A stretch of DNA of 64,000 bases, taken from Rs1 sp029027825. GTDB taxonomy: Bacteria > Pseudomonadota > Gammaproteobacteria > Pseudomonadales > Balneatricaceae. Location of the stretch: the NCBI GenBank assembly GCA_029027825.1, contig CP093399.1, forward strand, positions 4,340,001 to 4,404,000, read 5' to 3'. A program made the translations under genes and the position numbers. Positions 33,762 to 41,773 of this stretch are shown in pieces. How positions within the stretch are numbered: position 1 is the first letter of the stretch; the number at the start of each line of letters is the position of its first letter. The notes below the pieces were generated by a model. The model did no database searches, was not told where the DNA came from, and was given only the letters and a program-made list of their open reading frames with translations.

Positions 33762-35588
33762 TTATTCTCCCTTATTATCGGTAAAGTTTGGTCCTAGGTA
33801 TGCTTCGATTACTTTTGAATTTTTTTGGATTTCTAACGGTGTTCCACTGGCGATGACCTCGCCTTTGTTTAGAACGACTAGCCGATCACAGAGGCGCATG
33901 ATGAGATGAAGGTCATGTTCAACGATCAAGATGCCAGCGCCCGTATCATCGCGAATCTTGCGAAAAGCGGTAATTAGCTCAGCCGTTTCGGAAGGGTTCA
34001 TGCCAGCAGCTGGTTCATCAAGTAATAGAATGTCCGGTTGGAGCGCCAGCGCGCGGGCAATTTCAAGCAGTCGCCGTTGACCGTATGCCAATGAATCGGC
34101 AGGATTATTAGCGACTTCAGTCAGGCCCATCTCCGCCATTAACTGAACAGATGTTCGTTCAGCATTGATTTGCGTGTTAGCGATTCCGACACTGCGTGCG
34201 GCAATCTCAACATTTTGGCGTACCGAAAAATTGTTGAATAGACGAATATTCTGAAAAGTCCGGGCAAGACCTAGTGGTGCAATTTTTTCAGTTGATAATT
34301 CGGTCAGTTTTCGACTTTTAAATGTAACATGGCCAGAATCTGGGGGTGTAGCTCCCATAATCAAATTGATCAGTGTTGTCTTACCCGCACCATTGGGTCC
34401 AATTAGACCCACGATCTCACCGGCGCCCACCTCAAAACTGACATTATCGATAGCCTGCACACCACTGAATGCTTTGCTGAGATTGGTAACGGTTAGTTGG
34501 ATATTACCTTTGGTCTGCGCGGTAGGATTGGTTTCCACCTTAGACACTGCGGCGATTTTTTTGAACGGGAATAACAGCTCATCTAGTTCGAAACGTCCAA
34601 AAAGTCCGGAGCGGCGCCAATACATAACCCCTAGAATAAGCAGACAGACACCCGACATAGTCAGCCCGAACATCTCTGGGTACTCGAAACCGAACACACT
34701 ACCACCACGCTCGACCCGGCGTAGAACTTCAACCACTAGCGTTACCAAAAGCGTCCCTGCTATCGCACCGGTAACTGTGTGCATCCCACCTACAATCAAC
34801 ATCGCTAAAATAATTAAGGTATCGTCAAAATAAAATTTGGTGGGAGAAAACGCGCCTAAAAAATGCCCCAACATCACACCGCCTGCTGCTGAAATCATCG
34901 CACTAAGCACCCATGCGCGAAGTTTTCCTCTATGTACATTAATGCCGATAGACTGGGCGGCCAGTGTATTATCGCGTGCGGCTCTAATTTCAAGACCCGT
35001 TTTTGAATCTTTAAAAAGACGTGCAACAATAACGGCAATAACAGCAATTGCCAGTGCACTCCATATCCCAGTTTCGCGGGGCACCCCTAAAAAGGCATTA
35101 CTGCCGCGCGTATAATCCGACGCACCAACCACAATACTGTGAAAAATTAACAACAGGCCCAGCGTGGATATCACTGCTGATGCCTCTCCCATGCGTACTA
35201 TCGGTAACCCAGTGATAAACGCTAGGATAGCGACAAGACACAAAGTGATAATCAAGGCGGGCAGTAATGAAATCTCCAGCTCGGCCAGAAAGCTCGGTAA
35301 ATGCGGTAGCATCATCGCTTTGGTCTGCACTGGTGTCGTCATCAGTCCTGAAAAATAGGCCCCCATACCGACGAATGACATATGCCCTAGACTAACGACA
35401 CCGGAGTTTCCTGAAAAAACCCCCAAGCCAATAACCATGGTCAGAGTGACAAACATTAGCGATAAAGTCCGAACTTCCCCCTTGCCCATGAAGACAAATA
35501 CCAATATGGCGATTACTACCAGGGGAAGCACAGCCAAGAACAGTGTGCTTATGCGTCTGCCACGGCCCTGTGTTAAAAAGTCTATCAT
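33762..35588 (-). CDS. Fused Liv-type permease and ATPase (LivM-LivG)
   Basis: This 608-residue protein joins a LivM permease (about residues 1-330, with FSGNSGVVSLGHMSFVGMGAYFSGL and the late motif MLIVGGMHTVTGAIAGTLLVTL) to a LivG ATPase (about residues 355-608). The ATPase shows Walker A GPNGAGKTTL, ARTFQNIRLFNNFSV, signature-region LAYGQRRLLEIARAL, Walker B DILLLDEPAAGMNP and VEHDLHLIM. Fused forms are known in this transporter family. The gene overlaps the RpiR gene by 4 bases. Confidence 0.92.
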   Translation of the reverse strand: MIDFLTQGRGRRISTLFLAVLPLVVIAILVFVFMGKGEVRTLSLMFVTLTMVIGLGVFSGNSGVVSLGHMSFVGMGAYFSGLMTTPVQTKAMMLPHLPSFLAELEISLLPALIITLCLVAILAFITGLPIVRMGEASAVISTLGLLLIFHSIVVGASDYTRGSNAFLGVPRETGIWSALAIAVIAVIVARLFKDSKTGLEIRAARDNTLAAQSIGINVHRGKLRAWVLSAMISAAGGVMLGHFLGAFSPTKFYFDDTLIILAMLIVGGMHTVTGAIAGTLLVTLVVEVLRRVERGGSVFGFEYPEMFGLTMSGVCLLILGVMYWRRSGLFGRFELDELLFPFKKIAAVSKVETNPTAQTKGNIQLTVTNLSKAFSGVQAIDNVSFEVGAGEIVGLIGPNGAGKTTLINLIMGATPPDSGHVTFKSRKLTELSTEKIAPLGLARTFQNIRLFNNFSVRQNVEIAARSVGIANTQINAERTSVQLMAEMGLTEVANNPADSLAYGQRRLLEIARALALQPDILLLDEPAAGMNPSETAELITAFRKIRDDTGAGILIVEHDLHLIMRLCDRLVVLNKGEVIASGTPLEIQKNSKVIEAYLGPNFTDNKGE

Positions 35589-36451
35589 CTGGCTGCATCC
35601 AAAAATTGACCAAAGCCATTTTGATTTTTGACCACTTGTTCAATGTGTTTTCTGGCTTTTGGACCAAGATGAACTACGACATCATTCACCAGTAGATTCA
35701 ACAGTACGCCCATCACAGCGGTGGAGTGCCAAAATAGCTCCGTGGCGGTCGGCAGAGAAAATACCCGGTCAGTTAAATCACGTGCCCAGTGACAATAATC
35801 ATCTGTTACCACGAAAAATGGAATCCCCGCCTCAGTCATCATCTGCGCGAGATCCCTAGTGGCTTTTGAGTAGCGGTGAATATCGATAAGAATAGCGCAG
35901 CATTCTTTGGGGTCATCCATGAGAATCTCAGTGAACGTGCCATTGTGGCCATCTGATAACACTACTCTGGGGCGAATATATTCCAGTCGATACGCCAGTT
36001 CAGTGGCTAGGCCGCGGGTGATTTGCAGCCCGTGCACAAAAACGCGTGGTTTTTCAGCGACCATCGTCACCAGTTCGGTCCAAAGGGGTGTTTGCACTAG
36101 GTCGTAGGCGCGGCGCATACCGGCAATCTCTAGCTCTAAACTTTGTTGATGGCTTCCCTCAGCCACAGAAGCTGCAGCAAACCTATCACTGACCGACCAC
36201 ATAGCGCGACGCTTCGGGTGACCTGCGTCAGTGCGGATGAGTTTTTTAACTTCTACGTTTCCTTCAAATCCAAGTTTGCGAAAAAACCGCGTCACTGTCA
36301 TAGGGCTAACGCCAGCAGAGAGCGCAATATCGCCTGCATTTTCTAGGAGCAACGCACCGGGATTACCAATGAGATAGTTGGCAACCACCTTTTCTGATTT
36401 AGTTAAATGGTCGAACCGCTCTTCGATTCGCTGGATAACATTTTGGGACAA
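35585..36451 (-). CDS. MurR/RpiR-family transcriptional regulator
   Basis: The 288-residue product has an N-terminal RpiR helix-turn-helix (RIEERFDHLTKSEKVVANYLIGN, then SAGVSPMTVTRFFRKLGF). A C-terminal SIS-type sugar-phosphate-like domain follows (PRVFVHGLQITRGLATELAYRLEYIRP, CAILIDIHRYSKATRDLAQMMTEAGIPFFVVTDD). Being first in the operon and translationally coupled to the transporter, it likely senses the imported compound or a product and controls the whole unit. Confidence 0.9.
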   Translation of the reverse strand: MSQNVIQRIEERFDHLTKSEKVVANYLIGNPGALLLENAGDIALSAGVSPMTVTRFFRKLGFEGNVEVKKLIRTDAGHPKRRAMWSVSDRFAAASVAEGSHQQSLELEIAGMRRAYDLVQTPLWTELVTMVAEKPRVFVHGLQITRGLATELAYRLEYIRPRVVLSDGHNGTFTEILMDDPKECCAILIDIHRYSKATRDLAQMMTEAGIPFFVVTDDYCHWARDLTDRVFSLPTATELFWHSTAVMGVLLNLLVNDVVVHLGPKARKHIEQVVKNQNGFGQFLDAAR

Positions 36452-36639
36452 TTGATATCTCCTATATTCATGTTGTTTTTAACATATGGTATATTTATCT
36501 CATAGTCAAATGTAAGTTATAAATATATCAGTTTTGATGAAATTTAATCTCTAGATCCCTTAAACTAGTTGAGAATCGACTAAGCAATAGAGCGTGACAG
36601 ATAGTTTAATATTTTGATTCAAAAAGAAAATATTATATT

Positions 36640-37297
36640 TTTGTTACCAGACTATTATTGGTGGTGAGAGTGTTTTCTGGATTTTTTGGTGTAGAGAGAG
36701 TTCGGGCTATTATGGTGATTAGACCCATAAATATAGATTGAATAAGTGAAAATGATAATGTTCGCACAATTCTAACTAGCAGTGACTGTATGCATACAGT
36801 TATAGGTGCTGGCAGGATTTTAGGCAGCAATATGCGACTCATCGAATGCATTTATGTTAGTGGATCTATCATGACTTTTTGCAATGATCATGACAGTCCA
36901 ACACTGTTCGAAGTAAGCGAGGGTTAGCTGCGGTGTTAATAATGATAGCAACAGAAAAAAATTGTTAAATGAGCATCTGATATCGCCTAAACTCACTGGT
37001 GCCTGTTCCCTAAAGTCGGCGAATATCGGGTAGTGCAGAATCCTAGTTATCACACCCCTAGCGGGGTATTGCATACAGGTGCTGTGGAGACTGAAAGAGC
37101 TCTCGGCAAATTTGTAGCTGTTGAAGTTTGTCCCCATGTAGTACTGATACGTATATAAACTTTCTAGCACCACTACGCTTAGCTTCGATAAGTAGGTTTG
37201 AGTTCGCTTGATAATCAACATCCATATAAGACAAACCATCCTGTTGTTTGGTTATCCCTATTGAAGAAATCACAACATCCACTCCAGCACAGCAGTT
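36640..37297 (-). pseudogene. Decayed NAD(P)-binding SDR/NmrA-like gene
   Basis: Minus-strand fragments in different frames add up to one protein: VVISSIGITKQQDGLSYMDVDYQANSNLL and RKFIYVSVLHGDKLQQLQIC (37130-37282), then a worn ITRILHYPIFADF-type IRP-TGFFSD region. The C-terminal LVRIVRTLSFSL with TPKNPENTL (about 36660-36790) follows. The N-terminal Rossmann loop is gone and several frameshifts separate the pieces. 36452-36639 upstream shows nothing. Confidence 0.7.
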
Positions 37298-37473
37298 AAT
37301 CTATATGTATTCTTTATTATCGCACTCTCTCAAGTGCTTGGAGGTAAAAATTAGCAGGCTATACCAAGCAATAGTAAAATTTTGATCTATGCTGATAGTA
37401 CCAATGCATATCAGCCTTTGCTCAATACGGCTGTTCTTATATTTTATAACAATAATTGTAAGGCGTGATTAAA

Positions 37474-39351
37474 GTGTTAACTATTAAGAATAAATTCATA
37501 TTTTCGAGTTTGATAGCACTCATTTCTATGTTGGGTATTTTATCTATTAGTCAATATACGGTAAATAAACTGGAAAAATTTAATAGAATTAGTCTGCTGA
37601 TTAGTCAAGTAGAAAGTCAAATGTTAGTGCAGAGACGTAATGAAAAAGACTTTTTACTTCGCAATGACCTGAAGTATAAAGATAAATTTACAGCGAACTT
37701 CGCTACTTTACTCGGCACAGTTGAGCGTTTACAAACATCAGTTGCAGCTGTAGGTTTGGATACTTCGAAAATAGAGGGAATTAAACAAAAATTTGCAGAT
37801 TACAATACCAGTTTCATGGACCTAATTACTATCCAGAAAGTTATAGGGCTTAACTCACAGGATGGTTTGCATGGAGAGCTAAGAAATGCAGTACACAATA
37901 CTGAAGCTGAAATTATCAGTATAAAAGACTATGTACTTGAAGCGGGGATGTTACAACTTCGGCGCAATGAAAAAGATTTCATGTTGAATCTCGATGTAAA
38001 ATATCTTAGTCGATTCGATAATAATATGACTAAGCTGCTCAAACAATTAGCAAGCAGTTCTTACCCCCAAAATACTATTATAAGTCTTCAGGCTTCACTG
38101 CAAATATATGCTGCTAAGTTCAGAGAGTATGTCAGAAATACAGAAATTAAGGGGTTGACTAAAACGGAGGGAAATTTAGGCGAAATGCGCTCTAAAGTGC
38201 ACGCTGCTGAACAATTACTGACAGAGTTGGCTGATAGTTTAAAGGTTTTAATTAGTACTGAAATAGGCAGTTTAGAGTCATTTCAGCAAACCACTAGCCT
38301 GATTGTTCTATTTTTGGCAGCCCTGGTGCTGATTACTTTATCCTGGGTGGCGATTAGCATCATTCGGCCTATACAAATGCTGGCTAAGGCGATGATGGAT
38401 TCCGCGGACAACAATGATCTAACAATGCGGATTAAGACGATCACTGCAGATGAGATTGGAGAGGCTAGTACTGCGTTTAATCAGATGTTGGCAAAGTTTC
38501 AGGTCAGTCTAGCTAAAGTCAGCGAATCCGCTGGTTTAATCAGTTTTGCCTCGCAAAAAATGTCAAGTGTAACTCTACAAACCAATCAGGGAATCCAAGA
38601 GCAGCAGTTACAAACCGATCAGTTTTCGCAAGCGATTCAGAAAATGTCAATGACCGTTCAAGAAGTGGCACAGAAGACTAATGAAGCTGAATGTAGCGCC
38701 ACTAAGGCAAAGACCGAGTCCGATTCTGGACGTAAAGTAGTGAATATGGCCGCAGAAATGATCAATACCTTATCTGATAGCATTGAGCGGGCAGCGGAAT
38801 CTATTCAGCAAGTTGAACAAAAAACTACCGATATTGGCAATGTTTTGCAAGTGATAGGTGGAATAGCAGAACAGACCAATCTGCTTGCTCTAAATGCTGC
38901 TATTGAGGCGGCGCGAGCAGGGGAGCAGGGGCGAGGCTTCGCGGTTGTCGCTGACGAAGTGCGAGTGTTGGCTACACGTACCCAAGATGCTACCAAAGAA
39001 ATACACGACATGATTGCATCTTTGCAAACGAGCGCTGCCAATTCCGTGGGCGTCATGAGGGAAAGTAATCAGTTTTCTAAAAAAAGTGTCGAACATATAT
39101 CAATGGCAGAAACGGCATTGATCAATATCGTTAAAGCTGTCGGGGAGATTAATGATGTTAATAGGCTGATATCGAAAGTGTCTCACGAGCAGGGAAATGT
39201 AGCGGATGAAATAGGTCGTAATATTTCATCAATTAGCGCCATAGCTGAACAGACGTCACAGGGATCTCAAGAAACCGAAGATGCCAGCCAAGATTTATAT
39301 AAATTAGCGGGATCTTTACAGACACTAGTCACAGGCTTCAAGGTAAGCTAG
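37474..39351 (+). CDS. Methyl-accepting chemotaxis protein with helical bimodular (HBM) sensor
   Basis: About 625 residues. Membrane helix 1 (FIFSSLIALISMLGILSI) is followed by a 245-residue periplasmic helical domain in which RRNEKDF occurs twice, a signature of HBM sensors. Then come helix 2 (SLIVLFLAALVLITLSWVAI), HAMP (IIRPIQMLAKAMMDSADNNDLTMRI) and the signalling hairpin IGGIAEQTNLLALNAAIEAARAGEQGRGFAVVADEVR. HBM receptors bind organic acids. No pentapeptide CheR tail is present. GTG at 37474 is chosen because TAAGG at 37459-37463 is too close to the GTG at 37465. Confidence 0.92.
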   Translation: MLTIKNKFIFSSLIALISMLGILSISQYTVNKLEKFNRISLLISQVESQMLVQRRNEKDFLLRNDLKYKDKFTANFATLLGTVERLQTSVAAVGLDTSKIEGIKQKFADYNTSFMDLITIQKVIGLNSQDGLHGELRNAVHNTEAEIISIKDYVLEAGMLQLRRNEKDFMLNLDVKYLSRFDNNMTKLLKQLASSSYPQNTIISLQASLQIYAAKFREYVRNTEIKGLTKTEGNLGEMRSKVHAAEQLLTELADSLKVLISTEIGSLESFQQTTSLIVLFLAALVLITLSWVAISIIRPIQMLAKAMMDSADNNDLTMRIKTITADEIGEASTAFNQMLAKFQVSLAKVSESAGLISFASQKMSSVTLQTNQGIQEQQLQTDQFSQAIQKMSMTVQEVAQKTNEAECSATKAKTESDSGRKVVNMAAEMINTLSDSIERAAESIQQVEQKTTDIGNVLQVIGGIAEQTNLLALNAAIEAARAGEQGRGFAVVADEVRVLATRTQDATKEIHDMIASLQTSAANSVGVMRESNQFSKKSVEHISMAETALINIVKAVGEINDVNRLISKVSHEQGNVADEIGRNISSISAIAEQTSQGSQETEDASQDLYKLAGSLQTLVTGFKVS

Positions 39352-39397
39352 GTTTTTTCACTATGGACTGCTGGAAAAGATAAAATCGGAACTGGAA

Positions 39398-39429
39398 AAC
39401 GCCCGTTGCGGATCCGCAAGTAGGGCGTT
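39398..39429 (+). terminator. Hairpin after the chemotaxis receptor gene
   Basis: Outer arms AACGCCC / GGGCGTT enclose the inner perfect palindrome TTGCGGATCCGCAA. It lies between two convergent genes and has no T run. Confidence 0.6.
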
Positions 39430-39464
39430 GTGTGACAGAGGGTTAGAGGCCCTCAGCTTTTCTA

Positions 39465-39953
39465 TTAAGTAGTCTTATCTTCTATTAATTTTCTAATAAT
39501 TTCGATCACTTCATATGCTTCTTCTTCATTTATATTTTGACCTTCAATGATAGATCGCTTAAACGAAAAAGAACCGACCCAACCTGATGCTTCAACAACA
39601 CCTACGGTTAAACTTTTATTCAATATGTAATATAAAGGACCAATTATTAGACCAATAAAAAATACCGGCATAAATACAACCCCTAGTAACAATGCCATTT
39701 TCCACGGTTTTTCGTAACCATAATACGCAGATGTTATCGACTTCATCGGTATGATTCTTTTTTCCTGACCAGCGAATGAAGATGAGGTGAATTTTAATAA
39801 ATTGTCTTTTATTTCAATTTCATTGGTAGGATCAATTTTAAACAATGATAATAACCAAGAAATAAGACCTGCTTCTCTTCCAACCAAATGCACAAAATTA
39901 CCATCTTCATTGGCATCATTTCCGGCGTACCATTTTTTTATTACTAGTGACAT
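39465..39953 (-). CDS. Small membrane-associated protein, unknown function
   Basis: About 162 residues from the ATG at 39953, with AGGAAG upstream; a longer frame only reads through repeat C copy 3. Beta-rich N-terminal half (FVHLVGREAGLISWLLSLFKIDPTNEIEIKDNLL, FAGQEKRIIPMKSITSAYYGYEKPW) is PH-like in rhythm. One or two hydrophobic helices follow (WKMALLLGVVFMPVFFIGLIIGPLYYIL), then an acidic C-terminus. No known family was recognised. Convergent with the MCP gene. Confidence 0.65.
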   Translation of the reverse strand: MSLVIKKWYAGNDANEDGNFVHLVGREAGLISWLLSLFKIDPTNEIEIKDNLLKFTSSSFAGQEKRIIPMKSITSAYYGYEKPWKMALLLGVVFMPVFFIGLIIGPLYYILNKSLTVGVVEASGWVGSFSFKRSIIEGQNINEEEAYEVIEIIRKLIEDKTT

Positions 39954-39984
39954 ACTTCTACTTCCTTTCCTGTATAGATAATCA

Positions 39985-40048
39985 GAGACCTCTGCATAAC
40001 TTACCCAAAGGGTATGTAACTGCGCTCGCAACGTTATGCATAGGCCTC
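39985..40048. repeat. Repeat family C copy 3, short form with 5-bp target duplication
   Basis: Only about 64 bp: GAGACCTCTGCATAACTTAC to GTTATGCATAGGCCTC. AATCA precedes and follows it directly, a 5-bp direct repeat consistent with transposition. It is an internally deleted form of copies 1 and 2. Confidence 0.8.
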
Positions 40049-40484
40049 AATCAATTACTGATTGAACGCCCCAATAAGGGGAAAAATATTGTCGGCTTAA
40101 ATGTTGAACGGAGTGAAAACAGCCAACTGTAAAGTTATTTTGTTCATCGTCTCGTAAAAATTTGCTTTCAACTAATTGATTATAATATATTTTTATTGTT
40201 ATGTGAATTGATTTTTAATCCAGTGATGAATCGATAATTGTACTTCTGGGAGTTAGGATCTAAATGGTGGTTACTGCCATAATATTGAAAAGCAGATAGC
40301 CAAAGTGATTTTGCAACTAACCATTGATTATTATTAGATCAAAATATTTATTATAGTGACGCAATAATTTCGCCTGCGAGAACTGGCTTTCTTTCTGCTG
40401 AGCAAAGCTTACACGTCTTGCTCACGCCCCTTATGTCCTAGTAGGAAAAATGAAAGTAAGCAAAGCAAGCTCCTTGTCATCCAT

Positions 40485-40530
40485 GACACTGCTTAAGTAC
40501 TTACAGGGATGTAAGTACTTAAGCAGTGTC
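40485..40530. repeat. Perfect 20-bp inverted repeat with 6-base loop
   Basis: GACACTGCTTAAGTACTTAC (40485-40504), AGGGAT, then the exact reverse complement (40511-40530). A nearby TGAGCAAAG / CTTGCTCA pair (about 40400-40427) forms a second weaker hairpin. An open frame runs through (40450-40722), but its start is hairpin sequence and no family is recognisable. 40049-40484 otherwise shows nothing. Confidence 0.85.
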
Positions 40531-40638
40531 GAGAACAAAAAACTGATCGTTCGTCCTGAACAAAAAAATTGCTTAAAGTTGTCTATAGATTTGTCGCTAT
40601 TCCCTAAATTTCCGATCGTATCATTGATACACCTCTAT

Positions 40639-40725
40639 CTTACTCTGCGCGACTCTCTGTCGCTCTACTTCGTCAATTCAGTCAATAGCGGCGACACAAA
40701 AAGGGGATTAGAAGCTTCGTAGCGA
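40639..40725 (-). repeat. Repeat family E copy 1
   Basis: On the minus strand it reads CTAATCCCCTTTTGTGTCG, CCGCTATTGACTGAATTGAC, AGAGCGACAGAGAGTCGCGC. That matches 54474-54568 with roughly 80 percent identity by eye. It is non-coding. Nothing further was seen up to 40840. Confidence 0.7.
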
Positions 40726-40840
40726 GTATTTGGTATATGACGATCCTTTTATCTGCAGTAATTATTTATGCTCTAGATAACTTGGTGTATTGACGCTGTA
40801 GGGGAGAGTTCGTTCCTTCATGATCTTTTTAAGTTAGGGT

Positions 40841-41254
40841 TTATCTCTGTAGCTCATTGCTAGCAACCGTCGCCACTACCTTATTGGCGATTAAATTATA
40901 TGTATCTATAGCCGCACGGTTCTCAATAAATTGTACAGCTACATCTTGCAGGGCATAGCGCTGCGCGTAATCTATAAACAATTCTAAATTTAGCAAATAT
41001 TGAGTTTTTGACTCTAAATCTTGGGCATTACTGTTTTCGAGTTGCTGATTTTGTTGTGCTTGGATGATTGTTTCGGTAGCTAACAACTGACGTGCTTGGC
41101 TGCTGATTGCTACATTATGTTCTTGCGTAGCGCTCGCTTCTACACTCTGACTAACATCCACATTCTTGGCCAGTAATTGAGTGTTCGTCACCGCCGACAA
41201 AGGTTGTTCTATCTTCGCAGCAACGTATAAAGTGGTTGGATTTATAGTAAACAT
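40841..41254 (-). CDS. Hypothetical protein, helical, no recognised family
   Basis: The product is 137 residues without a signal peptide. It begins MFTINPTTLYVAAKIEQPLSAV, contains VAISSQARQLLATETIIQAQQNQQLE and a helical C-terminus (LFIDYAQRYALQDVAVQFIENRAAIDTYNLIANKVV). The SSQARQLL phrase recalls flagellar hook/FlgM-type small proteins, but that is too weak to assign. A GAGGGTG ribosome binding site precedes it. Stands alone. Confidence 0.55.
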   Translation of the reverse strand: MFTINPTTLYVAAKIEQPLSAVTNTQLLAKNVDVSQSVEASATQEHNVAISSQARQLLATETIIQAQQNQQLENSNAQDLESKTQYLLNLELFIDYAQRYALQDVAVQFIENRAAIDTYNLIANKVVATVASNELQR

Positions 41255-41349
41255 TACACCCTCTTTATTTAGAATAAGTTACAATTATTCAGCGGACTAT
41301 TAATAATAAATACGTTAGATATGGATTGACGGATTCAATGTTGATTACT

Positions 41350-41393
41350 TCCCCCCCCCCCAAAAAAAAAAAAAGAAAAGTCACTGATTCAGG
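41350..41393. other. C11-A13 homopolymer tract joined to a solo family A end
   Basis: Eleven C (41351-41361) followed by thirteen A (41362-41374), then TCACTGATTCAGG (41381-41393), the right terminus of family A without a body. The tract lies outside genes. Confidence 0.75.
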
Positions 41394-41504
41394 TCAGGAT
41401 CCCTAGAGAGCTAGGTCAAAAATGGATAGCCACTTCGGATCAGTATCAGCACTGCTTCAGGTTTAAGATGCTAACTAACCAGATAAGCTTTTTACTATCA
41501 CAGT

Positions 41505-41664
41505 CCTGAATCCGTGACTTCAAAGTGAATACAGAGTGTAAGATATTGGTTCTACAGTGGAATTGAAAAATCTTAGCTGCACCCGTAGGTTCAGCGGGTA
41601 TTTTTCTAACCGCAGTAGAATCAAGAGCTTGCGCTATGTGGTGCAGTGAAGTCACTGATTCAGG
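41505..41664 (+). repeat. Repeat family A copy (160 bp) with terminal inverted repeats
   Basis: Left end CCTGAATCCGTGACTTCA and right end TGAAGTCACTGATTCAGG are inverted repeats of 18 bp with one mismatch. The body includes GTGAATACAGAGTGTAAGAT and CCCGTAGGTTCAGCGGGTAT. Another copy lies on the far side of katG in the same orientation. Confidence 0.9.
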
Positions 41665-41670
41665 ACAGTA

Positions 41671-41696
41671 AAAAACGCTTCAAGTGAAGCGTTTTT
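41671..41696. terminator. Intrinsic terminator downstream of katG
   Basis: AAAAACGCTTCA, a 2-base loop, TGAAGCGTTTTT: a perfect 12-bp stem with A/T runs on both sides, suited to termination from katG on the minus strand. Confidence 0.85.
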
Positions 41697-41773
41697 GTGG
41701 TGGATGGTTAATCGTTCCAGTCAGCGTCAAAGTGTCGCACTAATGATGTGTAAAGAGACAACTTAGAGTCTCC

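Noticed and set aside
36820..37239. Minus-strand frame of 139 codons as a new protein
   Set aside because: It overlaps the better-explained NmrA-like fragments and is best read as another frame of that decayed gene.
40450..40722. Plus-strand 90-codon frame
   Set aside because: The first third is the perfect hairpin and the last third is repeat family E, so a protein is unlikely.
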